The translations under genes and the position numbers were made by a program. Below the pieces are notes generated by a model. The model was not told the origin of the DNA. It made no database searches and saw only the letters and a program-made list of their open reading frames with translations. A stretch of 64,000 bases of DNA from Fen-1362 sp049516395 (GTDB taxonomy: Bacteria; Planctomycetota; Phycisphaerae; Sedimentisphaerales; Anaerobacaceae): positions 42,388 through 106,387 of the forward strand of contig JBEKTD010000009.1 in NCBI GenBank assembly GCA_049516395.1, written 5' to 3'. The number at the start of each line of letters is the position of its first letter. Positions within the stretch are counted from its first letter, which is position 1. Shown here piece after piece: positions 33,995 through 42,470 of this stretch.

Positions 33995-34074
33995 ATCGCA
34001 GAGAACGCAGAACACGCAGAGTTTTTCCTGTATTTTGTCTCAGTAACCTCCGCGTGCCTGGCGGTAAATATAAA
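33995..34074. repeat. Degenerate inverted repeat between accD and comF
   Basis: The CGCAGAGAACGCAG-type text at 33997-34021 and CTCCGCGTGCCTGGCGGT at 34048-34065 are imperfectly complementary around a T-rich spacer. This resembles repeats scattered between genes in many bacteria. It may end convergent transcripts of accD and comF. Confidence 0.4.
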
Positions 34075-34075
34075 A

Positions 34076-34852
34076 TTATCTCGTATTCTGACCGGCTACC
34101 GATAACACCAGGGCAAAAACCTTTGACGCCCCCGCTTCTTTGAGTGTCTTTGCGCACTCGTTCAGTGTGGCTCCTGTTGTTTTAATATCATCGACAAGAC
34201 AAATCTTCTTACCTGCGAAGGAATGTCGATAACGGACAGCAAATGCGCCAGCAACATTTTTTGCTCTGGCAGCTACCGTCATCATCGTCGGCTGCTCCTT
34301 GGTGTGACGAATGCGGACAAGGTCGGTATTGACCTTGGCAGTAGGATGCTTTAATTTTCTTGCCACAAGATACGAATGGTTATAACCACGACGTATGCGT
34401 TTTCGCCAATACAAAGGCACCGGCACAAAAAAATCGATATCATTAAAAAACGCGCTTGTCTGCAACGCGGTATCCGCAAGCCATACCATTAACGAATCAA
34501 GTTCGGTTTTGTCATTCTTGAACGCCTTCACCATATCCCGCAGTGATTCCGCATACATACCGGCTCGAGCAATGCTGTCAAAATGCATCTCCTCGCCACG
34601 GCAATTCAGGCAAACACCTTCACGAGCAACATAAGGGCTTACGTTTCTGCCGCAACGCCTGCAATAATCTGCGGAACATACGGAAGTGAGTCCTTCCCAG
34701 CAGTCGCTGCACAGGCCGCTTCCGGTTTCGACGCTATGCTCGCCACAATTGACACACTTGGCGGGCCAAAGCAATTGACCAAACCCGCCGATGGTATCTT
34801 TTACGGCCATCACAAACCCATTTTTTGATATTTGGTTTGGTGTGGTTATCAT
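34076..34852 (-). CDS. comF: ComF-family phosphoribosyltransferase-like protein
   Basis: The 258-residue protein has an N-terminal zinc-binding region (CVNCGEH, CSDCWEG, CRRCGRN, CLNCRGEE) and a phosphoribosyltransferase fold with the PRPP loop ICLVDDIKTTGATLNECA. ComF proteins act in DNA uptake in some bacteria, but in most species the role is unproven. The start could be Met1 or Met15 (34810, closer to the conserved core). It starts just 5 bases upstream of the end of the next minus-strand gene (34858), suggesting cotranscription. Confidence 0.87.
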   Translation of the reverse strand: MITTPNQISKNGFVMAVKDTIGGFGQLLWPAKCVNCGEHSVETGSGLCSDCWEGLTSVCSADYCRRCGRNVSPYVAREGVCLNCRGEEMHFDSIARAGMYAESLRDMVKAFKNDKTELDSLMVWLADTALQTSAFFNDIDFFVPVPLYWRKRIRRGYNHSYLVARKLKHPTAKVNTDLVRIRHTKEQPTMMTVAARAKNVAGAFAVRYRHSFAGKKICLVDDIKTTGATLNECAKTLKEAGASKVFALVLSVAGQNTR

Positions 34853-34857
34853 TTTAT

Positions 34858-35709
34858 TCAGGGATTACAGCGTTCACAGGGCTTTTTGCCCGCGGCGATT
34901 GCCTCGTCCCTCGTGGCGTAACTCACAAGATTACCCATAGATATCCTCTTCGCAGACGGACAACTCGCCTTGTGAAATATCTGGCTGTTCTTGGAAGAAA
35001 CATATTTAGCTTCAACATCTTGTTGTTTAACCGGTTTTGTATCATTCTCATCAGTTGTCTTGCGCAACGATGGTTTTGTTTGACTGACCTCCGATTGTTT
35101 GTCTGCTGCCCTGGTCACAGACCACGACCCAATAAACGCCCGCGTCTGAACAATAGCCGCAGAGATAAGGGACTCGGCTAAATCCTTTGTCGCAACCAAA
35201 CGCATAACCGGCTCATCTTGCCAGACATCAGTCATCATATTGGCCTTGGGGCCATTCTCAAGCTGGGCCCTTTTCAAAAAAGAGGTTTGAAGGCGAAAAA
35301 CGCACTGGTCGGTATCAGGAAGATTCAACAAATCAATCTCAATGCGAAGTTCAGGAACATTGGCAGGTTTCCATCTAAGGTTAGATACAGAACCAAACCT
35401 CTTTTTTGCGAGCATTGCCAGCGGTGAGTTTGCGTCCACATTGGTATCTATAATGTTGATATCGTAATCTCTTAACGCAACCTTGACTTGCTGCTCGACC
35501 TGAGTAGTAAGCTCCGAATTGGAATCGCTATATGCACCTCGCAGCTTAATAGCTATATAAAGGCAATTGGCATCCGCCAATGCCGGATTGGGATTAGCGA
35601 TGTATGGACTTTGTGGAAGCATTAGCGTTATCGGTTCTTGCTGAGCAAAGATAGGATTTGAAAAAAACACAAAAAGAACAACCATCGTGAGAAAGTGTGT
35701 GATTCTCAT
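34858..35709 (-). CDS. Secreted protein with Ada-like zinc-binding C-terminus
   Basis: The 283-residue protein has a signal peptide (FLTMVVLFVFFSNPIFA) and a body without recognisable domain. The C-terminal 45 residues read KYVSSKNSQIFHKASCPSAK and later GKKPCERCNP, the pattern of the small Ada-type/SH3-less metal-binding module (Cys-x-x-x, Cys-x-x-Cys). GGAG lies 6 bases before Met5, so the start is 35709. It precedes comF on the same strand. Function unknown; the module often ends nucleases or cell-envelope proteins. Confidence 0.6.
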   Translation of the reverse strand: MRITHFLTMVVLFVFFSNPIFAQQEPITLMLPQSPYIANPNPALADANCLYIAIKLRGAYSDSNSELTTQVEQQVKVALRDYDINIIDTNVDANSPLAMLAKKRFGSVSNLRWKPANVPELRIEIDLLNLPDTDQCVFRLQTSFLKRAQLENGPKANMMTDVWQDEPVMRLVATKDLAESLISAAIVQTRAFIGSWSVTRAADKQSEVSQTKPSLRKTTDENDTKPVKQQDVEAKYVSSKNSQIFHKASCPSAKRISMGNLVSYATRDEAIAAGKKPCERCNP

Positions 35710-35740
35710 AATGCTCTCCAAAATTTAAGTCAGCCAGATA

Positions 35741-36049
35741 CTATACAATCAACGCAAAGGCATCGGCAACGGGCATACCTTCCTTAATGCCGAGCGATTT
35801 GGCCTTTTCATTGACCTTTGTAACCTTTCTGTCAGGAAATCTTTCGAGCGTGCCAATCGGATTGGCCGGCGAGCTTTCGACCAAAGCCGCGGCGACGCCA
35901 TATCTCTGGCAGGCGTCAACATCGATTGCGGGGCAAGAGAGGAAACCCTTCGAGCCGGTAACAATCAGGATATTAAAGCCGGGCCATTTCGTCTGGACTC
36001 CCTCAACAAGGCCTTTCGGGGTCTGAAACGTTTTCCTGTTGATTTCCAT
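35741..36049 (-). CDS. DUF1805 domain protein
   Basis: The 102-residue protein matches the small YunC-like DUF1805 family: GLVEGVQTKWPGFNILIVTG, GFLSCPAIDVDACQRYGVAAAL and a C-terminal DAFALIV. No function is known for the family. The ATG at 36049 is favoured (AGGAT about 9 bases upstream); the reading frame goes further back to a GTG. It lies 31 bases upstream of the Ada-like protein gene on the same strand. The 36050-36354 region beyond it holds the promoter of the next gene and nothing else evident. Confidence 0.78.
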   Translation of the reverse strand: MEINRKTFQTPKGLVEGVQTKWPGFNILIVTGSKGFLSCPAIDVDACQRYGVAAALVESSPANPIGTLERFPDRKVTKVNEKAKSLGIKEGMPVADAFALIV

Positions 36050-36233
36050 AATAGACATCCTAAGAATATCGAACACAATTCATCTTACTACCACTTTTTT
36101 GTATAAGCCCGACAAGCAGGAACATGCAGATATTAATTATATCAGCTACTTCTGTAAAGATAAATGCCTAATGGACTTGTTTTGGGTAATTCACAGTTTG
36201 CCCCATCCTATCCCTCTATTCCGCGAAATTAGC

Positions 36234-36262
36234 TTGACAAAAGGGGTCTAATTACATAGAAA
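36234..36262 (+). promoter_or_regulatory. Candidate promoter of the orphan gene
   Basis: TTGACA, 17 bases, TAGAAA, followed by 92 bases to the GTG start. Confidence 0.5.
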
Positions 36263-36354
36263 CATAAATGGATGCAATCGTTCCGTGACCTATAACCGTT
36301 TTGTGGCTGATCGTATGGGAGATCTTAAATAAAAAGCGTTGGGAGATTTCAATC

Positions 36355-37644
36355 GTGACAAGATCTTGTATTTTGACCGATGTAACAACATATATAAGTG
36401 CAGACGACTATCTATCCAGTAAAGCCTCTGAAAAAACACCCGAGGATCCCTTTGCTCTGCAAGCATATAGCGATCTTGCCCAGACACTCATTTTTTACGA
36501 GAATATCTATGTTCCTCATCCTATCAAGCTCAAGGACTGTTCAAATGAGGATTTTGGTACCAAGCCAGCGCTCTTGTCTGAACTATTGAAGCGTGGTATT
36601 GTAAAACCTCTCAATCTCAACGCCGAAGAAATTCCAACAGTAGCCCAAAATGAAAATGCTCTCCTCTCTTGGCTCCAGACCGAAGGTGCTGAATATATTG
36701 GTGATCACCTTTTGAAGATGCAGCAGGTCGATCAATCTCTACCTAAACAGTCTTCTTTTCAAGGGGTGTCCTTCAGTCGCCTATGTGACTGGGCTAAATT
36801 TCAATCTACAAGAGTTCGCAAAGTTAATGACAGTCATCGTCGTCGTATTCCTACAGAGAACGGTATTGAACAGGACTCTTTCGGCGAATGGGCGCGTTCA
36901 TTGGCGATCGTCTTCAGAAAAAGATTCGCTGATATTGGACAAGAATTATATGATTATGTTGTCGCTACTCTCTTGCGTGCTTTGCGATACCGAATTCGTG
37001 CAAATATAACAGACATGGTTTATCAATCTCACGCCATACGCCGCGACTTTGTGTTGAGATGTAGTTGCTATGATTGCGGAGTACCCGAGGACATGACCAA
37101 TCATGTGATCGGTCTGATTCGCGGGATTTATGATGATATGGTTAGTGCTACACAAGATACCTTACATGCTCGTGTAAGACTCCTGAGATTTACTGTCCCA
37201 CTGCTCGGTGGAAAGCTATGGGGAGAGGATGATGTGAATACTGGCAGACTGGCCTCCGAAGCATTCATTGTCGACCGCATTCAAGAATATCGGGATAGGA
37301 TTAAACCCCTGCGAAGCTCAATCGCCGGCATAACCGACGAAGAGGACTTTGCGGTGGTTGAACGTGATTTGGAAGAAATCCGTGTCAAACTTGAGGAGTA
37401 TTTCGGACTAAGAAATACATCTCTCACTGAGGTAGAAAAAGCAGTTGTCGACACAGGTTTAGGAACACTGGATGTCTCGGGACATTTCGCGAAGGGTCAG
37501 GGGCTTCTTTTTTCTGCTTTGTCCTCTCTAAAGCGCAGAATTTTCTTGGGTAGTTCACCTCTTCAGCAATTACTGTTCCGCGAATTCAGAAAAGGCTGGA
37601 AGAAAACCAAGTACCTTCACAGTCCAACACCAAGTGCCTCGTAG
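36355..37644 (+). CDS. Orphan protein of unknown function, likely acquired
   Basis: The product has 429 residues from GTG 36355, where GGGAG lies 9 bases upstream. I do not recognise a family. The chain is mostly soluble and helical, with charged segments (VVERDLEEIRVKLEEYFGLR), an internal Cys pair (RCSCYDCGVP) and no signal peptide or membrane span. Codon use is visibly more T- and A-rich than in neighbouring genes, the gene has its own promoter, and no operon partner is near. These are signs of horizontal acquisition. It may belong to a defence or mobile-element class of single large soluble proteins, but nothing shows this directly. Confidence 0.65.
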   Translation: MTRSCILTDVTTYISADDYLSSKASEKTPEDPFALQAYSDLAQTLIFYENIYVPHPIKLKDCSNEDFGTKPALLSELLKRGIVKPLNLNAEEIPTVAQNENALLSWLQTEGAEYIGDHLLKMQQVDQSLPKQSSFQGVSFSRLCDWAKFQSTRVRKVNDSHRRRIPTENGIEQDSFGEWARSLAIVFRKRFADIGQELYDYVVATLLRALRYRIRANITDMVYQSHAIRRDFVLRCSCYDCGVPEDMTNHVIGLIRGIYDDMVSATQDTLHARVRLLRFTVPLLGGKLWGEDDVNTGRLASEAFIVDRIQEYRDRIKPLRSSIAGITDEEDFAVVERDLEEIRVKLEEYFGLRNTSLTEVEKAVVDTGLGTLDVSGHFAKGQGLLFSALSSLKRRIFLGSSPLQQLLFREFRKGWKKTKYLHSPTPSAS

Positions 37645-37826
37645 GCAACATCAGCGATTAACACACCATGTGTGATTTTGACCGCCGCGAGCATGCCTAA
37701 AACCGGATGATAAGGAAAAAAACACTATTTTTTTCGCCACTATTTCAATGATTTAATATCGTCCTTGTTAACATAATTCCAGTGCTGGCCAGCGGCATCG
37801 CGAGGAACTCGCCTGATATCATTTGG

Positions 37827-39197
37827 TCATACCGGCTTGCCAAGACACGCTTCAAGCTCTGCAAGCTTCTCTTTCAGCAGCCCTTCTGTTTTGGCTTCCA
37901 CACGTAACCGAAGCAGCGGCTCGGTATTACTCGGCCTGCAGTTGAACCACCAGTCCTTGAAACCAATGGTAACGCCGTCGAGCCAGTCAACTTGTCCGTC
38001 GCGGTATCTTTTCGCCAGCTCGTCCATCTTGGCCTTTTTGTCCTCGACCTTGAAGTTTATTTCGCCAGTAGCGAAATATCTGCGAAGCGGATTTGCCAGC
38101 TCGCTTATCGGCACATCGCTTTGACTGATAATATTGAGCATGTGAACAAATGTAATCATCCCCGAATCGGCGCAGAAATTATCGCGGTAGTAGAAATGCC
38201 CGGATAACTCGCCGCCGAAAATACCGTGCGAATCGCGCAGCGCCTTTTTCATAAAGGCGTGGCCCACACGCTCCCGCCGAGGCGTCCCGCCGTATTTTAT
38301 GATTTCCTCAGCAACCACCCTGCTCGAACGAAGGTCGTAAACAATCGTTGACTTCGGCTCTTTTTTCAGGAAATACCCCGCCATAAGCGCAGTCATCAGG
38401 TCGCATCCAATAGTCCTGCCTGTCTCATCAACCATCATCAGCCGGTCTGCGTCGCCGTCAAAACAAACACCGAGGTCACACCCCTGTTTACGAACGGCTG
38501 CCTTCAACTCAGCAAGATTTTCATCAACCAACGGGTTTGGATCATGCTTGAACTTGCCGTCGTGTTTGAAATTCAACTCGATAATTTTCAAACCAAGCCC
38601 GGAGAACAGGGCAGGCACCATTTTGCCCGCCATACCATTCGAGGCGTCGATGGCTATTTTGAGCTTTCGCAGCTTGGGCAGCAGAAATTTCAAAACGTGC
38701 TTTTTGTATTCTTCCGTCAGGTCAACCTTCTGAACGGTTCCCGTGGGCTTACCCTTGGTATGCAGCAGGGACATCGCGATATGTTGAATATCTTTTAGGC
38801 CGGTATCTTCGCTGACGGGTTTTGCACCGGGGCCTGATACCTTGAAGCCATTATATTTGGCTGGATTGTGCGAAGCTGTAACCTGGATACCGCCGCAGGT
38901 GTTGAGGTGATTGACCGCAAAATAAATAAAAGGCGTATCATTCATACCGATATCGATAACGTCGATACCCGCCGAGGTAATACCTTCAATAAGAGCTTTG
39001 GCAAGCAACTCGCTGTGAATCCGCATATCACGCCCCACGCAAATAGCCCTGCCATTGGTCTGCCCCCTGTCGAAACCGTGAAGAAGGGTGGGCAGAAAAC
39101 GCGCCGTCGCAAAACCTATCTTCCACGCATCTTCTTCGTTAAACTGCTCGCCATAAACACCCCTGATGTCGTATGCCTTGAAAATCGCAGGATCCAT
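37827..39197 (-). CDS. manB: Phosphomannomutase/phosphoglucomutase
   Basis: The 456-residue alpha-D-phosphohexomutase has the active-site Ser loop VTASHNPAKYNGFK, the metal-binding loop CFDGDADRLMMVD and the sugar-specificity loop GELSGHFYYRDNF. The C-terminal phosphate site is CRPSNTEPLLRLRVEA. It makes mannose-1-phosphate or glucose-1-phosphate for surface glycans. ATG 39197 is the likely start; the TTG before it is not. The promoter at 39254-39283 is 57 bases upstream and diverges from the ileS leader promoter. Confidence 0.92.
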   Translation of the reverse strand: MDPAIFKAYDIRGVYGEQFNEEDAWKIGFATARFLPTLLHGFDRGQTNGRAICVGRDMRIHSELLAKALIEGITSAGIDVIDIGMNDTPFIYFAVNHLNTCGGIQVTASHNPAKYNGFKVSGPGAKPVSEDTGLKDIQHIAMSLLHTKGKPTGTVQKVDLTEEYKKHVLKFLLPKLRKLKIAIDASNGMAGKMVPALFSGLGLKIIELNFKHDGKFKHDPNPLVDENLAELKAAVRKQGCDLGVCFDGDADRLMMVDETGRTIGCDLMTALMAGYFLKKEPKSTIVYDLRSSRVVAEEIIKYGGTPRRERVGHAFMKKALRDSHGIFGGELSGHFYYRDNFCADSGMITFVHMLNIISQSDVPISELANPLRRYFATGEINFKVEDKKAKMDELAKRYRDGQVDWLDGVTIGFKDWWFNCRPSNTEPLLRLRVEAKTEGLLKEKLAELEACLGKPV

Positions 39198-39253
39198 CAA
39201 AATAGTCCTTTCGTTGTTCGTTTCTTAAAATAAATACGGTTAATAAAGCCAAT

Positions 39254-39283
39254 ACTATAAGAGGCAAACCTACCTTGTGTCAA
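39254..39283 (-). promoter_or_regulatory. Predicted promoter of manB
   Basis: On the minus strand TTGACA, 18 bases, TATAGT. It lies back to back with the ileS leader promoter, with 18 bases between the -35 boxes. Confidence 0.6.
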
Positions 39284-39301
39284 TGGCTGTTAAACTTACG
39301 A

Positions 39302-39330
39302 TTGACAATAACCGACTACTATGGTAGATT
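39302..39330 (+). promoter_or_regulatory. Predicted promoter of the ileS attenuator transcript
   Basis: TTGACA (39302-39307), 17 bases, TAGATT (39325-39330). Initiation near 39337 would place the leader SD and ORF directly at the 5' end of the RNA. Confidence 0.65.
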
Positions 39331-39353
39331 TGTAATGTTGTTAAGGTGAGTTT

Positions 39354-39464
39354 ATGGCGTTAAAACAATCTACATTACGGTTAATCGCACAGGCAAAGCA
39401 CATTATGTGCCCCGCTGTCATTGCGATTATTATCATTATAGGAGACACAACAAAGCTGTCCTGA
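39354..39464 (+). CDS. ileL: Ile-rich leader peptide of ileS
   Basis: The 36-codon ORF opens at ATG 39354 with AAGGTGAG (39343-39350) directly upstream and closes with TGA 39462-39464. It has Ile at residues 11, 17, 23 and 25-29; codons 23-29 read ATT GCG ATT ATT ATC ATT ATA, so six of seven are Ile. The peptide itself is not expected to function; translation of the Ile codons would sense charged tRNA-Ile. Its stop codon lies inside the first arm (39457-39467) of the antiterminator. The gene symbol is descriptive only, as the gene has not been named before to my knowledge. Confidence 0.75.
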   Translation: MALKQSTLRLIAQAKHIMCPAVIAIIIIIGDTTKLS

Positions 39465-39523
39465 AAGCGTCAAATATCGATTTATAAAGGCCTTTCAGGG
39501 CGACAATCCTGAAAGGCCTTTTT
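39457..39523 (+). promoter_or_regulatory. ileS transcription attenuator (antiterminator/terminator)
   Basis: Three segments compete. Arm A (39457-39467, core CCTGAAAG) pairs with B (39492-39502, core CTTTCAGG) over 11 positions including three G.T pairs. B instead pairs with C as the terminator: AAAGGCCTTTCAGG (39486-39499), an 8-base loop, CCTGAAAGGCCTTT (39508-39521), 14 perfect bp followed by a T run to 39523. A ribosome stalled on the Ile run (39426-39440) leaves A free and allows antitermination; a ribosome at the stop codon covers A and allows termination. Confidence 0.75.
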
Positions 39524-39612
39524 CGTTTATATAAATCGGCCGTCCGGTCATTACATTGACTGCATGGTCGCTAACGTTTAATATACTCGCTTTTGATATT
39601 TGAGGAATTACG

Positions 39613-42459
39613 ATGTCCGACGACAAGAAAAGTTACAGCCAAACATTGAACCTGCCGCAAACGAGTTTTGCGATGAAAGCCAACCTCGTCCAGCGCGAGC
39701 CCCAGATGCGCAAGGACTGGCAAAAAGGCAACATCTACGGCAAAATCAGGGCCGCCCGGAAAGGTGCCCCGTTATATATCCTCCACGACGGCCCCCCCTA
39801 TGCCAACGGCGACATCCACATGGGCCACGTCATCAACAAGGTCCTCAAGGATTTCGTCATCCGCTATAAAACAATGACCGGCTTCGACGCCCCCTACGTC
39901 CCCGGCTGGGATTGCCACGGCCTCCCCATCGAATCAAAGGTCGTTACCGAACTCGGCGACAAAATCCGCCAACTGAGCAAACCAGAAATCCGCGGACTCT
40001 GTAAAAAATACGCGAGCAAATACATCAAGCTCCAGGGCCAGCAGTTTCAGCAGTTAGGCATCTTCGGCGACTTCGAAAACCCGTACCTCACTTTCAAACC
40101 CGTTTACGAGGCGGGCGTCATCGAGGTCTTCGCAGAACTCGTAGGCAAAGGTCTCGTCAAAAAACAACTGAAACCCATCCACTGGTCCGTCGGCTGCGAA
40201 ACCGCGCTGGCAGAGGCGGAACTCGAATATAAAGATATCGACTCACCAAGCATTTTCGTCAATTTCCACCTCCACGAAGAATCCGTTAAAGAACTTAGAA
40301 AGTTTCTAAAAGGTCCGAGTGAGCAATATATCGACCTTATGATTTGGACTACAACCCCTTGGACATTAGCCGCTAATCTGGCTGTTGCCGTGCATCCTGA
40401 ACTTGAATATGTAGTGTTAAAGTATAAGCACAATGGTGATTTTAATTGCTCAATAGTTTGTTCGCAACATGTTGAAGCGGTAGTCAATGCCGCTGGCCTT
40501 AAAGAAGGTGAATTCGAAGTCATCTCCAAACCTATAAAAGGGAAACATCTCGAAGGATTATGCTACTCGCATCCGTTTACCGAAAAGAACCTGACGGACG
40601 GAGCCGTTTATAAAGTTATACTCGCCGATTATATCACGACCGAAGATGGCACTGGCCTTGTCCACATCGCCCCAGGACACGGCATCGAGGACTATATGTC
40701 GGGGCAAAAGTATGGTCTGGCTATATATTCGCCGGTGAAAGATGATGGCTCTTACGACAACACCGTCCCCGAATGGCTCCGCGGAAAAAACGTCTTAAAG
40801 GTCGATAAGGAAGTAATTGACTACCTAAGACAAGATGGCTCTCTTGTGGCTGAAAAGAAAATCACACACAGCTATCCCCACTGCTGGCGAAGCAAAACCC
40901 CCGTCATCTTCCGCGCAACCGAACAATGGTTCATCAGCGTCGATAAAGAAATCCCCGGCCTTGGCAAAACCCTGCGCACCCTCTCACTCGAATCTACAAA
41001 AAACGTCCGCTGGATTCCTGACTGGGGCCAGAAACGCATCGAAGGTATGCTCGAATCGCGCCCCGACTGGTGCATCAGCAGACAGCGAAGCTGGGGCCTT
41101 CCTATCCCGGTCTTTGTCAATCCTCAGGGCGAAGCCCTTTTGACAAAAGAATCGGTCCTGGCGGTTTCAAAACACATCGCCGTCAAAGGTTCCGATAGCT
41201 GGTTTACCGATTCCCCGGAGCAAATCCTCGGTGCGGACTTCAAACTGCCCCCCGGCTTCTCATTCAGCGAGCTGAAAAAAGAAGAAAACATCTTCGACGT
41301 CTGGTTCGAATCGGGATGCAGTTGGTATAGCGTCGCCGCAAAAGCCGGCTGGCCCGTTCCCGTTGACCTCTACCTCGAAGGCAGCGACCAGCACCGCGGC
41401 TGGTTCCAGTTGTCGTTATTGCCCGCACTCGGCGCAATCGGCAAAGCGCCTTTCAAGGCCGTCCTCACCCACGGCTTCACCGTCGATGAAAAAGGTATGA
41501 AGCAATCCAAGTCCCTCGGCAACTATGTCAATGCACAGGACGAGGTCACCAAATACGGTGCGGACATCCTCCGCCTATGGGTCGCCAGCGTCAACTATCA
41601 GGACGACGTTCGCTGCAACGACGAGCTTATCGGCAAAACCCAGGACGCCTACCGCAAAATCCGGAACACCCTGCGCTATCTCCTCGGCAATATCTACGAT
41701 TTCGACCCCGCCAAAAACACCGTCGCTTACGACAAAATGTTCGAAATCGACAAATGGGCGATGCAGCAGCTCCAAAAGCTAATAGCCGGCGTTACCAAAG
41801 AATTCGATGACTTCGCCTATCATCGCGCGTTTTCGCTGCTCTATAATTTCTGCAGCATCGAGATGAGCAGCATCTATATGGACCTGCTCAAAGACCGCCT
41901 GTATTGCGACCCCGCAGATAGCCCGTCCCGCCGAAGCTGCCAGACCGCACTCTATCGAATCCTCGACTCGCTCACGCTGTTGTTCGCCCCAATCCTCGTC
42001 CACACCGCCGAGGAAACCTGGGCAGCAATCCAGCACAAATCGCAAAACGTCGAGACCGTTCACCTCGCGATGCTGCCCAAAGTTGACCCCTCAATCGACT
42101 GGCAGGCGGGTGAAGTCAAATGGCAAAAGCTTATGTCCCTGCGAAATGCCATTCTTCTCGCACTTGAGCCGTTGCGTCGCGATAAACTTATCGGCAGTAA
42201 TCAGGAATCCAGCGTAACTATCCGCTGCGGCAGTGAAGATGCTACCGCAATTGAGCAGTTTGGAATAAAGAATTTCGCCGCCCTTTGCATTGTCAGCGAG
42301 GTAAAGCTCGAAAAAGCCGAAGGCCCGACTCAGATGATTGCCCAGAAAAGCGTTCATCAAAAATGCCAGCGATGCTGGAACTACTGGCCCAGCGTCGGCT
42401 GCGACCCGCAGCAACCGGACGTCTGTGAACGCTGCGCCGCCACATTAAAACAATTGTAG
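39613..42459 (+). CDS. ileS: Isoleucyl-tRNA synthetase
   Basis: The 948-residue bacterial-type enzyme attaches Ile to tRNA and edits valine. The HIGH motif is HMGH (residues 69-72), the KMSKS loop reads KQSKSLGNYV (Met replaced by Gln), and the editing domain (CP1) lies around residues 200-410 with TTTPWTLAANLAVAVHP. A C-terminal zinc finger (CQRCWNY, then CERC) is complete. AGGAA stands 9 bases before the ATG. Codon use changes within CP1 to more A/T-ending codons. Transcription passes an attenuator that ends 90 bases upstream, so tRNA-Ile charging probably controls expression. Confidence 0.96.
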   Translation: MSDDKKSYSQTLNLPQTSFAMKANLVQREPQMRKDWQKGNIYGKIRAARKGAPLYILHDGPPYANGDIHMGHVINKVLKDFVIRYKTMTGFDAPYVPGWDCHGLPIESKVVTELGDKIRQLSKPEIRGLCKKYASKYIKLQGQQFQQLGIFGDFENPYLTFKPVYEAGVIEVFAELVGKGLVKKQLKPIHWSVGCETALAEAELEYKDIDSPSIFVNFHLHEESVKELRKFLKGPSEQYIDLMIWTTTPWTLAANLAVAVHPELEYVVLKYKHNGDFNCSIVCSQHVEAVVNAAGLKEGEFEVISKPIKGKHLEGLCYSHPFTEKNLTDGAVYKVILADYITTEDGTGLVHIAPGHGIEDYMSGQKYGLAIYSPVKDDGSYDNTVPEWLRGKNVLKVDKEVIDYLRQDGSLVAEKKITHSYPHCWRSKTPVIFRATEQWFISVDKEIPGLGKTLRTLSLESTKNVRWIPDWGQKRIEGMLESRPDWCISRQRSWGLPIPVFVNPQGEALLTKESVLAVSKHIAVKGSDSWFTDSPEQILGADFKLPPGFSFSELKKEENIFDVWFESGCSWYSVAAKAGWPVPVDLYLEGSDQHRGWFQLSLLPALGAIGKAPFKAVLTHGFTVDEKGMKQSKSLGNYVNAQDEVTKYGADILRLWVASVNYQDDVRCNDELIGKTQDAYRKIRNTLRYLLGNIYDFDPAKNTVAYDKMFEIDKWAMQQLQKLIAGVTKEFDDFAYHRAFSLLYNFCSIEMSSIYMDLLKDRLYCDPADSPSRRSCQTALYRILDSLTLLFAPILVHTAEETWAAIQHKSQNVETVHLAMLPKVDPSIDWQAGEVKWQKLMSLRNAILLALEPLRRDKLIGSNQESSVTIRCGSEDATAIEQFGIKNFAALCIVSEVKLEKAEGPTQMIAQKSVHQKCQRCWNYWPSVGCDPQQPDVCERCAATLKQL

Positions 42460-42470
42460 CGAAAAATGGG

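Noticed and set aside
37754..37829. In-frame 24-codon extension of manB after its UGA stop (ending DAAGQHWNYVNKDDIKSLK-type text)
   Set aside because: Stop read-through is possible, but ManB has its normal family end before the stop, and there is no read-through context or SECIS-like evidence.
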